From NCBI RefSeq assembly GCF_029945535.1, contig NZ_JAQSCU010000018.1, positions 53,340 to 117,339 on the forward strand: 64,000 bases of DNA, read 5' to 3'. The DNA comes from Methylotenera sp. GTDB lineage: Bacteria; Pseudomonadota; Gammaproteobacteria; Burkholderiales; Methylophilaceae. The notes under the pieces were generated by a model. That model was not told the DNA's origin and did no database searches. It saw only the letters and a list, made by a program, of their open reading frames with translations. Below, piece after piece: positions 9,355 to 17,331 of the stretch (position 1 is its first letter; every line of letters begins with the position of its first letter). The position numbers and the translations under genes are program-made.

Positions 9355-9834
9355 CTATTGTTTAGTTGCAGATTGAGCAGCTTCAGCTTGTTGCTGTTTT
9401 TGCTGCGCGAACAATGCTTCAAAATTGATTGGGTTTAATAATACTGGTTGGAAACCAGCACGAACCACTAAATCAGAAACTGCTTCGCGTGCATATGGGA
9501 ACAAGATGTTTGGGCAAGTGATACCTGCAATCATCTCGATATTTTCTTCTGGCACATTGCGAATTTGGAAAATACCCGCTTGTGTCACTTCAACCAAAAA
9601 CACCGTTTTATCTTCGATTTTTGAAGTAACAGTTACTTTAATCGCCACTTCAAATACGCCTTCTTCAAGCACTTGTGCAAAATTACCTAGCTCAATACTT
9701 ACTTGTGGTTGCGTGCGATCAGTAAAGATTTGTGGTGCATTTGGAATTTCTAACGACGCATCTTTTACATAGATTTTTTCGATGCTGAAGCCTGGTTGAG
9801 CTTGTTCTTGTGCTGCGTTATCTTCTTGAGCCAT
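9355..9834 (-). CDS. secB: Protein-export chaperone SecB
   Basis: 159 residues. SecB holds precursor proteins unfolded and delivers them to SecA. The typical segments FSIEKIYVKDASLEIPNAPQ at the start and CPNILFPYAREAVSDLVVRAGFQPVLLNPINFEALF near the end are present. The C-terminus is rich in Gln and Ala. It lies downstream of grxC and upstream of the SH3 gene and gpsA, as in many Beta- and Gammaproteobacteria. Confidence 0.96.
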   Translation of the reverse strand: MAQEDNAAQEQAQPGFSIEKIYVKDASLEIPNAPQIFTDRTQPQVSIELGNFAQVLEEGVFEVAIKVTVTSKIEDKTVFLVEVTQAGIFQIRNVPEENIEMIAGITCPNILFPYAREAVSDLVVRAGFQPVLLNPINFEALFAQQKQQQAEAAQSATKQ

Positions 9835-9939
9835 GATTTTCTTTAGTTTCTAATTAAATAAAAGGTTAAATGAGTAGTTTTTTGCTTCAAAACGGTATTT
9901 TAGCAGAAATTATGGACTTCACTTCAAGTTATCAGTTGC

Positions 9940-10197
9940 CTAAGAACCTAGAAGTGGGTCTAATCCGCCCGCCAAATCTAGCGCGCGCAAATCATCAAAA
10001 CCGCCAATATGACGGTCATCAATATAAATCTGTGGCACGGTGCGGCGGCCTGTTTTCTGCATCATTTCATTTCGTAACTCAGGTTGCAAATCAATACGCA
10101 CTTTATTGATATCAGTGACGCCTTTGCTAGTTAACAAGCGTTCGGCATTGATGCAATACGGGCATACAGCAGTCGAATACATAGTGACTTTAGCCAT
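9940..10197 (-). CDS. grxC: Glutaredoxin 3
   Basis: 85 residues, the size of GrxC. The dithiol active site CPYC is at Cys12 and Cys15. The TVPQIYIDDRHIGGFDDL segment holds the cis-proline and glutathione-binding residues. It reduces disulfides and glutathione-mixed disulfides in the cytoplasm. It begins 1 base after the rhodanese gene stop, suggesting coupling. Confidence 0.95.
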   Translation of the reverse strand: MAKVTMYSTAVCPYCINAERLLTSKGVTDINKVRIDLQPELRNEMMQKTGRRTVPQIYIDDRHIGGFDDLRALDLAGGLDPLLGS

Positions 10198-10198
10198 A

Positions 10199-10693
10199 TT
10201 AGCTTACCTCATTTGCTGCATCATCATTTGCAGCTTTTTTATTGCTCGCAGCCTTACTGGCCGCCGGTTTCTTTGAAGCCGCTTTAGTCACAACAGGCAA
10301 TTTAGCCTCAAGCCAAGCCGACAAGCCACCTTGCAAGTTATTCACCTGCGTAAATTCAGCTTTACGTAAAATGTCGCACGCTTTAGCTGAGCGCATGCCT
10401 TTTTGGCAATTCACCAAAATTGGCTTATTTTGATATTTTTTCAGCTCACCAATTCTGGCTTGCAAGTCAGCAAGCGGAATATGCGTGGCATCTGCAATAT
10501 GACCACTGGCGAATTCCACGTCATCACGCACATCTAATACAAAAGCATTAGAGCGATTAATCAGCGTCACCGCTTCTGCAGGGTTTAGATTAGGCACGCC
10601 GCCTGCACTTTTTCTGAATGATGGCAATAACAACATAATGCCTGAACCTATCGCCAAACCAATTAACAAGATATTACTTTTAAAAAATTCCAC
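10199..10693 (-). CDS. Membrane-anchored rhodanese-like protein (YibN type)
   Basis: 164 residues. One N-terminal membrane helix (about residues 7-25) precedes a rhodanese domain (about 35-130). The active-site loop is Cys96-QKGMRS, so the catalytic cysteine is present. The tail from about 135 is rich in Ala and Lys and looks disordered. The arrangement rhodanese-grxC-secB matches E. coli yibN-grxC-secB. Sulfur transfer is the family activity; the in vivo acceptor is unknown. It is the first gene of the leftward block. Confidence 0.85.
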   Translation of the reverse strand: MEFFKSNILLIGLAIGSGIMLLLPSFRKSAGGVPNLNPAEAVTLINRSNAFVLDVRDDVEFASGHIADATHIPLADLQARIGELKKYQNKPILVNCQKGMRSAKACDILRKAEFTQVNNLQGGLSAWLEAKLPVVTKAASKKPAASKAASNKKAANDDAANEVS

Positions 10694-10902
10694 GTACTTC
10701 CTCTCAATGATTAACCCTTAGAATTTACTTTTAGAATATGGGGCTGCTGATCGCCAAATTCAACGCCAACGACACACTAAATTTGCGGACTAACTTTTAC
10801 TCACATTTATACTCACAGCTATAGAGTAATTTTACGTGTAAATGCGCTAAAATAGTGACATTACATGCACATTATTCAAACAAATATTTAGGTTTAATAT
10901 AT

Positions 10903-12459
10903 ATGTCAGCCCCACAAAATACCACCCCAGTATGCTTGCTCATTTTAGATGGTTTTGGCTATCGTGAAGAAGCTTCAGACAACGCCATCGTGCAAGCCAA
11001 CAAACCCAATTGGGATAGCTTATGGAAACAGTTTCCACACACATTAATCGATGCTTCTGAACATTATGTAGGCTTGCCAGACGGTCAAATGGGCAACTCT
11101 GAAGTTGGGCATCTGAACATTGGCGCGGGTCGCGTAGTATTTCAAGACTTCGAACGCATCAACAACAGCATCGCCAGTGGTGACTTTTTTAATCATCCAG
11201 AGTTATCTGCTGCATTAAAAACCATCAAACAAAATGATAAAGCGCTACATATATTTGGACTGCTTTCTGATGGCGGCGTTCACAGCCATCAAGATCATAT
11301 TCATGCCATGATAGAAATGGCAGCAAAACAAGGTGTAAGCAAAGTTTATGTGCATGCGTTTTTAGATGGCAGAGATACGCCACCAGTAAGTGCCGCTCCT
11401 TTTATTGAGGCTTTAGAAAACAAATGTACTGCGATTGGCGTAGGTAAAATTGCCTCTATCAGTGGGCGATTTTACGGCATGGATAGAGATAAGCGCTGGC
11501 CTCGCGTTGAAGCAGCTTATCAATTATTTACTGAAGGTGTTGGTGAATTTACCGCTGAATCCGCCATGACTGGCTTAAACGACGCCTATGCACGCGGTGA
11601 AAATGATGAGTTTGTAAAAACGACAGCTATTCATAAGGCTGGTGAAAAACCTGTACATCTAGAAGATGGCGACTTAGTGGTTTTTATGAACTTCCGCTCT
11701 GACCGCGCACGTCAATTAACGCATGCTTTGTTAGCGGAGCACTTTGACGGCTTCCACCGTCGTCACGTACCAAAGTTAGCAGGCTATTTTACATTAACTA
11801 TGTATGACAAAAATGAAACTAAATCGACGGTTATTTTTCCATCAGTCGACGTCAACAATACCTTTGGCGAATACATCTCCAATTTAGGCTTAACTCAGTT
11901 ACGCATTGCCGAAACTGAGAAATATCCGCATGTAACTTTCTTTTTTAACGGCGGCGAAGAAAAAGTATTTGCTGGTGAAGACCGCATTTTAGTACCATCA
12001 CCAAAGGTGGAAACCTACGATTTGCAGCCAGAAATGAGCGCATTTGAAGTCACCGAAAAACTTGAAGAAGCGATTTTAAGCAAAAAATACAATGCCATCA
12101 TTTGCAACTATGCAAATGGCGATATGGTGGGTCATTCAGGCAACTTAGCTGCAGCCATCAAAGCGATTGAGACTTTAGATACTTGCATCGGACGCGTAGT
12201 GAATGCGATGCAAAGTATAGGCGGCGAAGTGATTATCACCGCTGACCACGGCAATGCAGAAACCATGTTTGACGTTGAAAATAACCAACCGCATACGCAA
12301 CATACGCTTAACAAAGTGCCGCTGATTTATATTGGACGTAATGCTACGCTTTCTGCCAGTGGTGCATTATCAGATCTTGCGCCAACCTTACTCACCATGA
12401 TGGGCGTTACTCAGCCTAGTGAAATGACAGGTAAGAACATCATCACTTTTGCTGTTTAA
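10903..12459 (+). CDS. gpmI: 2,3-bisphosphoglycerate-independent phosphoglycerate mutase
   Basis: 518 residues from the ATG at 10903. This cofactor-independent mutase interconverts 3- and 2-phosphoglycerate with two metal ions, normally Mn. Metal and substrate motifs are present: LLILDGFGYR at the start, Ser66 in GQMGNSEVGH (the phosphoserine), SDGGVHSH, FLDGRDTPP, NFRSDRARQL and the C-terminal ITADHGNAE. A longer reading frame upstream has no family similarity, so the ATG at 10903 is chosen. envC follows after one base. Confidence 0.95.
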   Translation: MSAPQNTTPVCLLILDGFGYREEASDNAIVQANKPNWDSLWKQFPHTLIDASEHYVGLPDGQMGNSEVGHLNIGAGRVVFQDFERINNSIASGDFFNHPELSAALKTIKQNDKALHIFGLLSDGGVHSHQDHIHAMIEMAAKQGVSKVYVHAFLDGRDTPPVSAAPFIEALENKCTAIGVGKIASISGRFYGMDRDKRWPRVEAAYQLFTEGVGEFTAESAMTGLNDAYARGENDEFVKTTAIHKAGEKPVHLEDGDLVVFMNFRSDRARQLTHALLAEHFDGFHRRHVPKLAGYFTLTMYDKNETKSTVIFPSVDVNNTFGEYISNLGLTQLRIAETEKYPHVTFFFNGGEEKVFAGEDRILVPSPKVETYDLQPEMSAFEVTEKLEEAILSKKYNAIICNYANGDMVGHSGNLAAAIKAIETLDTCIGRVVNAMQSIGGEVIITADHGNAETMFDVENNQPHTQHTLNKVPLIYIGRNATLSASGALSDLAPTLLTMMGVTQPSEMTGKNIITFAV

Positions 12460-12460
12460 G

Positions 12461-13732
12461 ATGAAGCATAAGCATTCTAGAGCTACGTTAGCTTGCACTT
12501 CACTTTTTGTGTTGATGTTGGCTTGCGCACCTTATGCGAATGCGAATAAAAAAGAGCAGTCAAAGCAAAACCTAAACGATGTGCAGCAGCGTTTAGAAGC
12601 GCTAAAAAAAGAGTTAGATAACTCGCAAGAAGCGCATAAGGATGCGGCTGACGCACTGAAAGAAAGTGAATTGGCGATTAGTGCAGCCAATAAAAAGCTA
12701 TTCGAAATCAACCAAAAACAACAACAAAACAAAAAGACGCTCTCGCAATTAAAATCTGACTCAATCAGCACCAACCAAGCGCTAGAGCAGCAACAAAACT
12801 TGTTAAGTTCGCAGCTGTACCAGCAATATATACACGGCCAACAAAGCTATCTACAGATGATTTTGCAGAGCGAAAACCCTAGCGAAATCGCGCGTGATGT
12901 GGAGTATTTTTCATACGTTGCTAAAGCACGCGCATCACTCATCAACAAGATGCAAGGCAACTTAAATAAAATCAGCAAGCTCAATGATGCAACAGCTTCT
13001 GCTTTAAAAGAAGTCGCAGATTTGAAGCAAAAACAAGTCGATGAAAAACGTGCTTTAGAAAGTCAAAAGCAAGCAAAATCTAAAGTAGTCAGTAGTTTAT
13101 CGCAACAAATTGCGGCGCAACGCAGTGAAATTAAAAAGTTAACGCGTGATGAAAAGCGACTTTCTGAATTGGTTGAGCGACTAGCAAAAATCATTCCGCC
13201 AACACCCAAGAAAGTTCGCCCTAAACGTGAGCCTACAACAACCACGAATACGGCAGAAACGCCTACAAGCAATAAGCCACCTAAAGAAGTGCTAGCCAAC
13301 AACACAGAGCCTAGCCAAGAGTTTTCTGGCGCAAGTTTTGCTGCGCTTAGAGGCAAGTTGCGCCTACCTGTGCGCGGCGATGTGATGAATCGCTTTGGCT
13401 CTAGTCGTGAAGATAGTGGTATTTCATGGAAAGGCTTATTCATTAAAGCCAATGAGGGTGCAGAAGTGAAGTCTGTCGCCACTGGCCGGGTGGTATTTGC
13501 CGATTGGTTACGCGGCTTTGGCAACTTGATTATTTTAGACCATGGCAATGGTTATATGAGCCTATATGGCAACAATCAGGCAGTGTTAAAACAAGTGGGT
13601 GACAATGTACGAGCAGGCGACGTGATTGCATCGGTAGGCAATAGCGGCGGCAATCAAACGAACGGTCTTTATTATGAGTTGCGTAGCCAGAGCCGTCCAT
13701 TTGACCCTCTCAGTTGGAGTCGAGTAAATTAG
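12461..13732 (+). CDS. envC: EnvC-like murein hydrolase activator (degenerate M23/LytM domain)
   Basis: 423 residues from the ATG at 12461, one base after the gpmI stop. A signal peptide is at about residues 1-28. A long coiled coil follows (about 35-245), then a Pro/Thr/Lys-rich linker and a C-terminal LytM domain (about 295-420). All four usual zinc ligands are replaced: the FHxGxD position reads SWKGLF, the YAHN position reads YGNN and the HLH position reads GLY. This fits EnvC, which does not cut murein itself but activates amidases at the septum. gpmI-envC is a familiar pairing. Confidence 0.88.
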   Translation: MKHKHSRATLACTSLFVLMLACAPYANANKKEQSKQNLNDVQQRLEALKKELDNSQEAHKDAADALKESELAISAANKKLFEINQKQQQNKKTLSQLKSDSISTNQALEQQQNLLSSQLYQQYIHGQQSYLQMILQSENPSEIARDVEYFSYVAKARASLINKMQGNLNKISKLNDATASALKEVADLKQKQVDEKRALESQKQAKSKVVSSLSQQIAAQRSEIKKLTRDEKRLSELVERLAKIIPPTPKKVRPKREPTTTTNTAETPTSNKPPKEVLANNTEPSQEFSGASFAALRGKLRLPVRGDVMNRFGSSREDSGISWKGLFIKANEGAEVKSVATGRVVFADWLRGFGNLIILDHGNGYMSLYGNNQAVLKQVGDNVRAGDVIASVGNSGGNQTNGLYYELRSQSRPFDPLSWSRVN

Positions 13733-13752
13733 GATCTAGTAAAAATATCAAT

Positions 13753-13782
13753 AAAAAAAGCACGCCTGAGCGTGCTTTTTTT
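13753..13782. terminator. Bidirectional intrinsic terminator
   Basis: GCACGC and GCGTGC form a perfect 6-bp stem with a CTGA loop. An A7 run lies to the left and a T7 run to the right. It can stop envC transcription on the plus strand and the lipoprotein gene (stop at 13817) on the minus strand. Confidence 0.9.
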
Positions 13783-13816
13783 ATTGAATAGCGGTATTGC
13801 TGCTATTTTAGAATGA

Positions 13817-14116
13817 TTACTTAGCGGCTGGCGCGGCTGCTGCAGGAGCGGCTTCAGTAGTCGTTGCGGCAGCTGCAGCCGCATCTACCGCTGCTGCATC
13901 AAGCGTAATACCTGGAACGCGCTCTTCAGCTGTTGGCTCATAGCCACCAGGACCTGATGACGCTTCAACTGCTGGTGCTACCGGAGCAGGCGCTTCAACC
14001 GCTGGGTTTGTTGCTGGCGCTGGCGCTTCAACTGGTGCAGCAGCTTTTTCGCCACAGCCAACCAACAATAAACTTGTAACACTTACTACCAACAAAGAAC
14101 GTAAAAGTACTGACAT
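13817..14116 (-). CDS. Small Ala/Pro-rich lipoprotein
   Basis: 99 residues from the ATG at 14116, which has AAGGAAA at good spacing. A lipoprotein signal ends in LLLVGCGEK, so the mature protein would start at the lipobox cysteine. The rest is almost only Ala, Pro, Glu and Val, with repeated APAP/VEAPAP segments and an Ala-rich tail, so it is low-complexity and probably extended. I do not recognise a family. It may be a surface or periplasmic spacer protein. Its transcript probably ends at the terminator at 13753. Confidence 0.75.
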   Translation of the reverse strand: MSVLLRSLLVVSVTSLLLVGCGEKAAAPVEAPAPATNPAVEAPAPVAPAVEASSGPGGYEPTAEERVPGITLDAAAVDAAAAAATTTEAAPAAAAPAAK

Positions 14117-14138
14117 TGTATTTCCTTTTTTTATATTT

Positions 14139-14180
14139 AAAAAAATCAAGAATCCTTGAACAAAACAAGCTTCAAGGATT
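14139..14180 (-). terminator. Probable intrinsic terminator downstream of the LysM gene
   Basis: A perfect 10-bp stem (AATCCTTGAA at 14151-14160 with TTCAAGGATT at 14171-14180) has a 10-base loop. Read on the minus strand it is followed, after 5 bases, by a run of seven T. It lies between the BON/LysM gene and the small lipoprotein gene and would separate their transcripts. Confidence 0.6.
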
Positions 14181-14270
14181 TAAATAGCCTGCTAAGTTCG
14201 CAAGCAATCATTTTAACTCAACTTTAATTCTTTGTAATTAAATACTTAACTACGCTAAATATAACGGTAT

Positions 14271-14768
14271 TTATGCTGGAATGCGCAAAGATTGACCCGG
14301 GTAAATTTTATCTGGGCTGCTTAACATAGGTTTATTCGCCTCAAAAATTTTCATATAATCATTGGCATTACCATATTGCGCTTTAGCAATATGCGAAAGC
14401 GTATCGCCACTTACAACCGTGTAAAACACTGGCTCGCTAGCTGCTTCAACAACACCCAGCTGATCTTGCACATTCTCTACGCCAGCTACATTACCGCAGC
14501 AAAGTAAGATTTTTTCTTTGTCCTCTTGCGTTGCCGCCATACCTTGCACGATGACCGTAGCTGATGCGCCATCAAAACCGATGCTCAGATCTTGTGCAGT
14601 TAAATTCATTTTTGCCACGTAAGCTTTAATAGCATCTGCTGCGGCTGTGTTTGCTGCGTCTACATTGACTGGTGTTGGGTCTGCTTTTGCGACAACTTCT
14701 GCAGCTTTTGCATCACCAATACCTAATAATTTTTCACCTGCATTTTTAATAAATGAAAACATGCCCAT
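14271..14768 (-). CDS. Kbp/YgaU-like BON and LysM domain protein
   Basis: 165 residues from the ATG at 14768, chosen because GAGGAG lies 7 bases upstream. The N-terminus begins MGMFSFIKNAGEKLLG, as in the potassium-binding protein Kbp (YgaU) of E. coli. A BON domain covers about residues 45-105, and a LysM domain (YTVVSGDTLSHIAKAQYGNANDY...PGQSLRIP) ends the protein. Kbp is a cytoplasmic K+ sensor. Whether this one binds K+ is inferred from similarity. There is no signal peptide. Confidence 0.85.
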   Translation of the reverse strand: MGMFSFIKNAGEKLLGIGDAKAAEVVAKADPTPVNVDAANTAAADAIKAYVAKMNLTAQDLSIGFDGASATVIVQGMAATQEDKEKILLCCGNVAGVENVQDQLGVVEAASEPVFYTVVSGDTLSHIAKAQYGNANDYMKIFEANKPMLSSPDKIYPGQSLRIPA

Positions 14769-14912
14769 TTCGCTTCTCCTCAATTTAAGTGACACTCAAG
14801 TAAGTGACATCCAGTAAAAATAAATCAACTTAACAATCTATAGCCTAATATGGGCATGGTCAACGTTAGCCCCATGAATTCACACTTCTTTACAATTAGC
14901 GATGAAGCTTAT

Positions 14913-15287
14913 TTAAAGAGATGCTTGAGCCGACGCCATTTGTGCCCTTACCGCAGCGCCTTTGGCATAGGCTTCGACTTCATAAGGATTTTGTCGATAA
15001 CCTCTGCGTGCTGCCCATAAATACTTAAATATAGTCATTCCAGACAAGTATTGCTCAACGTGAGTAAGCTCATGTGCCAGCAACTCGATGCCTTGCAGGG
15101 TATTGAATCGATAAGCGTGTTCACGCAAATAAATCCGATGACCTAATACCACCGCACACATGTTTTTACTTAGCCAAAAAGGCGTATGACCTTCGATAAG
15201 ACGCACTTTTTGCAAGGTACTAGACTGAAAATAGGGCTGATATAACTGAGATTCAGCCGTACTTAACGGTCGTCCCTGTTGCCACAT
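14913..15287 (-). CDS. DUF4157-like putative metallopeptidase-fold protein
   Basis: 124 residues. The central HELTHVEQY segment is an HExxH zinc-type motif of the DUF4157 (eCIS core) type, preceded by IYLREHAYRFNTLQGIELLA. DUF4157 domains can stand alone or sit in toxins and contractile-injection proteins. Here it stands alone with no toxin gene nearby. There is no signal peptide. It starts 3 bases after yjbQ, so the two are probably cotranscribed. Function unknown. Confidence 0.75.
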   Translation of the reverse strand: MWQQGRPLSTAESQLYQPYFQSSTLQKVRLIEGHTPFWLSKNMCAVVLGHRIYLREHAYRFNTLQGIELLAHELTHVEQYLSGMTIFKYLWAARRGYRQNPYEVEAYAKGAAVRAQMASAQASL

Positions 15288-15290
15288 AAA

Positions 15291-15710
15291 TTACTCACCA
15301 ATCAAATGTAAAATCACTCTACGTGTACTTGCTACACGCCTATGCTCATACAAAAAAATGCCTTGCCATTGACCTAAAGCCGCTTTGCCATCGATAAGCG
15401 GTATCGATAAACTGGTTTGTGTCAGTGCCGTACGCACATGCGCAGGCATGTCATCTGGCCCTTCAATAGTATGAATAAATAATGGGTCGCCATCAGGCAC
15501 CAAACGCTTAAAGAATGCTTCCAAATCCACGAGTACATCGGAATCATAATTTTCATTAATTAAAAGACTGGCGGAAGTATGTTGAATATAAAGCGTGATG
15601 AGTCCTGTAAGAAAGCCACTATGCTTAGCCCAAGAAGTGACTTCCGGCGTAATATCGTAAAGCTTTCTGCCTTGCGTGCTGACGCTAATTTGATGTGTAG
15701 TTTGTTGCAT
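15291..15710 (-). CDS. YjbQ/UPF0047 family protein
   Basis: 139 residues. It has the UPF0047 signatures LITLYIQHTSASLLINENYD, HIRTALTQTSL-like (HVRTALTQTSLSIPLIDGKAALGQWQGIFLYEH) and the basic C-terminal RRVILHLIGE. E. coli YjbQ has weak thiamine phosphate synthase activity, which gave the family its database name, but the physiological role is unknown. It lies upstream of the DUF4157 gene. Confidence 0.9.
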   Translation of the reverse strand: MQQTTHQISVSTQGRKLYDITPEVTSWAKHSGFLTGLITLYIQHTSASLLINENYDSDVLVDLEAFFKRLVPDGDPLFIHTIEGPDDMPAHVRTALTQTSLSIPLIDGKAALGQWQGIFLYEHRRVASTRRVILHLIGE

Positions 15711-15761
15711 AGCAGCTCAATTGGATTTTCATCTTAATAGTTAGGCATAGCTTAACTTCCG

Positions 15762-16334
15762 TTACCAACAGCCTAGGGGGAAACCAAAGCTCGCACCAAA
15801 CCTAGAACGATACCCGAAACGTGATCCAAATCCCCCATAGCCATAAGGACGCCCATAGTAGCCGTAACCACAGAATGGGTCATACATGCGCTGTTGTCTT
15901 TCTAGCAATTGCTGTTGTTTGAGTTTATCTAACTCTGCGCGTTTAGCTTTTTCACGCTGGTTGATTTCTTCAGCAACATTATTCTTAAGAGCAAGCTCTC
16001 TGCTGGTATGAATGTAGTCTAATACTTTTTTATCTACACCCTGCTTATTTAAGTCAACAATCTGGCTCGGTGTTAAATCATAGGATGAGTTGCTGGTGCG
16101 GATTTTTTCGATAAGCACATCTGCAGTCACGCCACTTTTTGTTAAGCTCACTAAATCATCTAAACTCAAGCTTGCGACTGGCTTGGGCATAATTCTAGCG
16201 AGTTCTTCTTCTGAGATTCTGTCGATTTTCTGCGAACCAGCGCTTGAGTATGGGCTATTACTTGCGCAAGCGACCAAAACTAAGCAGGCAGCAAAAATAA
16301 AAACTGGTTTGCAGCGAGAGATAAAACTGGTCAT
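15762..16334 (-). CDS. Putative lipoprotein with Gly/Tyr/Arg-rich tail
   Basis: 190 residues from the ATG at 16334; AAGGAG is 6 bases upstream, and an ATG directly before it would be too close. The lipobox is LVLVACAS. A repeated helical unit follows: SLDDLVSLTKSGVTADVLIEKI and LTPSQIVDLNKQGVDKKVLDYI are two copies of one pattern. Next come a charged, Gln/Lys-rich helix and a C-terminus rich in Gly, Tyr, Arg and Phe. I know similar hypothetical lipoproteins but no function. It is in a tight tandem with the transglycosylase gene. Confidence 0.75.
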   Translation of the reverse strand: MTSFISRCKPVFIFAACLVLVACASNSPYSSAGSQKIDRISEEELARIMPKPVASLSLDDLVSLTKSGVTADVLIEKIRTSNSSYDLTPSQIVDLNKQGVDKKVLDYIHTSRELALKNNVAEEINQREKAKRAELDKLKQQQLLERQQRMYDPFCGYGYYGRPYGYGGFGSRFGYRSRFGASFGFPLGCW

Positions 16335-16350
16335 CATGAGCTCCTTCGCG

Positions 16351-17307
16351 TCATAAACGGCGCTTTGCATTTATAGCGTTTAAAGCTGGTGAAGGTGCGG
16401 TAATTTGAGCATCATAAGCATGCGTTTTAAATGGATAACGAGCTTGCACTTTTTTAACATACTGCTTGGTTTCAGCAAAAGGTGGAATGCCTTTATACTT
16501 ATTCACAGCGCCTTCACCTGCGTTGTAGGCTGCTATAGTAAGTGCGACATCGCCTTTATAATAAGCGAGTAACCAGCGTAAATAGGCAACGCCACCTTTA
16601 ATATTCTGCGAGGCGTTGTAGGCGTTTTTTACGTTGAAACGCTCGGCAGTATCGGGAATTAGTTGCATCAAACCTTGTGCCTCTTTATTTGACGTAGCCA
16701 CATTCTCGAAGTTCGATTCCACTGAAATAATGGATAGCACTAGCTTTTCATCGACTTTGTACCACTTAGAAATCGTATTGACCAAGCGCAGCACCCAACG
16801 TTTGTTTTTTGGCAAGTTCGCAATGTATTGATCGATCTCTGGCGTTTCTTTAACTAACGTAACGCCAGATAGTCCTTTTTCTGGCGCAACGTCATCGAGA
16901 ACACAGGGCGGCGTTGCAGAGGTTTTAATCTCTAACGTTTCGAGCATTTTCTGCGCTTCGTAATGTCCGTGAGTGGAAGCGATTCCAAATAAATTAGCTG
17001 CATAATCACGGTTTTCTGGCACACCGCGCCCAAACGCATAAAGCATCCCTAACCTGTAGACCGCCTCTGCGCTGCCGTAGCGAGCTGCTTTGCAATACAT
17101 ATCCGCAGCCTTCCAGACACCATCGGGATCATCTTCATCGCCGACCAGTACATTGGCGCGCATCAATAAATCTTTGATAACTGGCGGCTCGTTGTCAAAA
17201 GCTTCTAACTCTTGCGCGCTAAATTCGGCATGTGCAAAGCCTGCTGTCATTAAACAAACAGCAAGCATTGCACTAAGAAAACTAGGTTTCAGCCGTTCTT
17301 TTAACAA
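16351..17307 (-). CDS. Lytic transglycosylase (SLT domain) with Sel1-like repeats
   Basis: 318 residues. A signal peptide is at about 1-27. Two Sel1-type repeats span about 60-120 (AADMYCKAARYGSAEAVYRLGMLYAFGRGVPENRDYAANLFG). A C-terminal SLT domain spans about 175-300. The catalytic Glu is in SIISVESNFE, with the GLMQLIP and AYNAGEGAVNKY motifs typical of soluble lytic transglycosylases. It would cleave periplasmic murein between MurNAc and GlcNAc. The Sel1 plus SLT pairing suggests use in a protein complex or secretion apparatus, but none is nearby. Confidence 0.88.
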   Translation of the reverse strand: MLKERLKPSFLSAMLAVCLMTAGFAHAEFSAQELEAFDNEPPVIKDLLMRANVLVGDEDDPDGVWKAADMYCKAARYGSAEAVYRLGMLYAFGRGVPENRDYAANLFGIASTHGHYEAQKMLETLEIKTSATPPCVLDDVAPEKGLSGVTLVKETPEIDQYIANLPKNKRWVLRLVNTISKWYKVDEKLVLSIISVESNFENVATSNKEAQGLMQLIPDTAERFNVKNAYNASQNIKGGVAYLRWLLAYYKGDVALTIAAYNAGEGAVNKYKGIPPFAETKQYVKKVQARYPFKTHAYDAQITAPSPALNAINAKRRL

Positions 17308-17331
17308 ATACAGCCCTTAACTTTTGACCCA

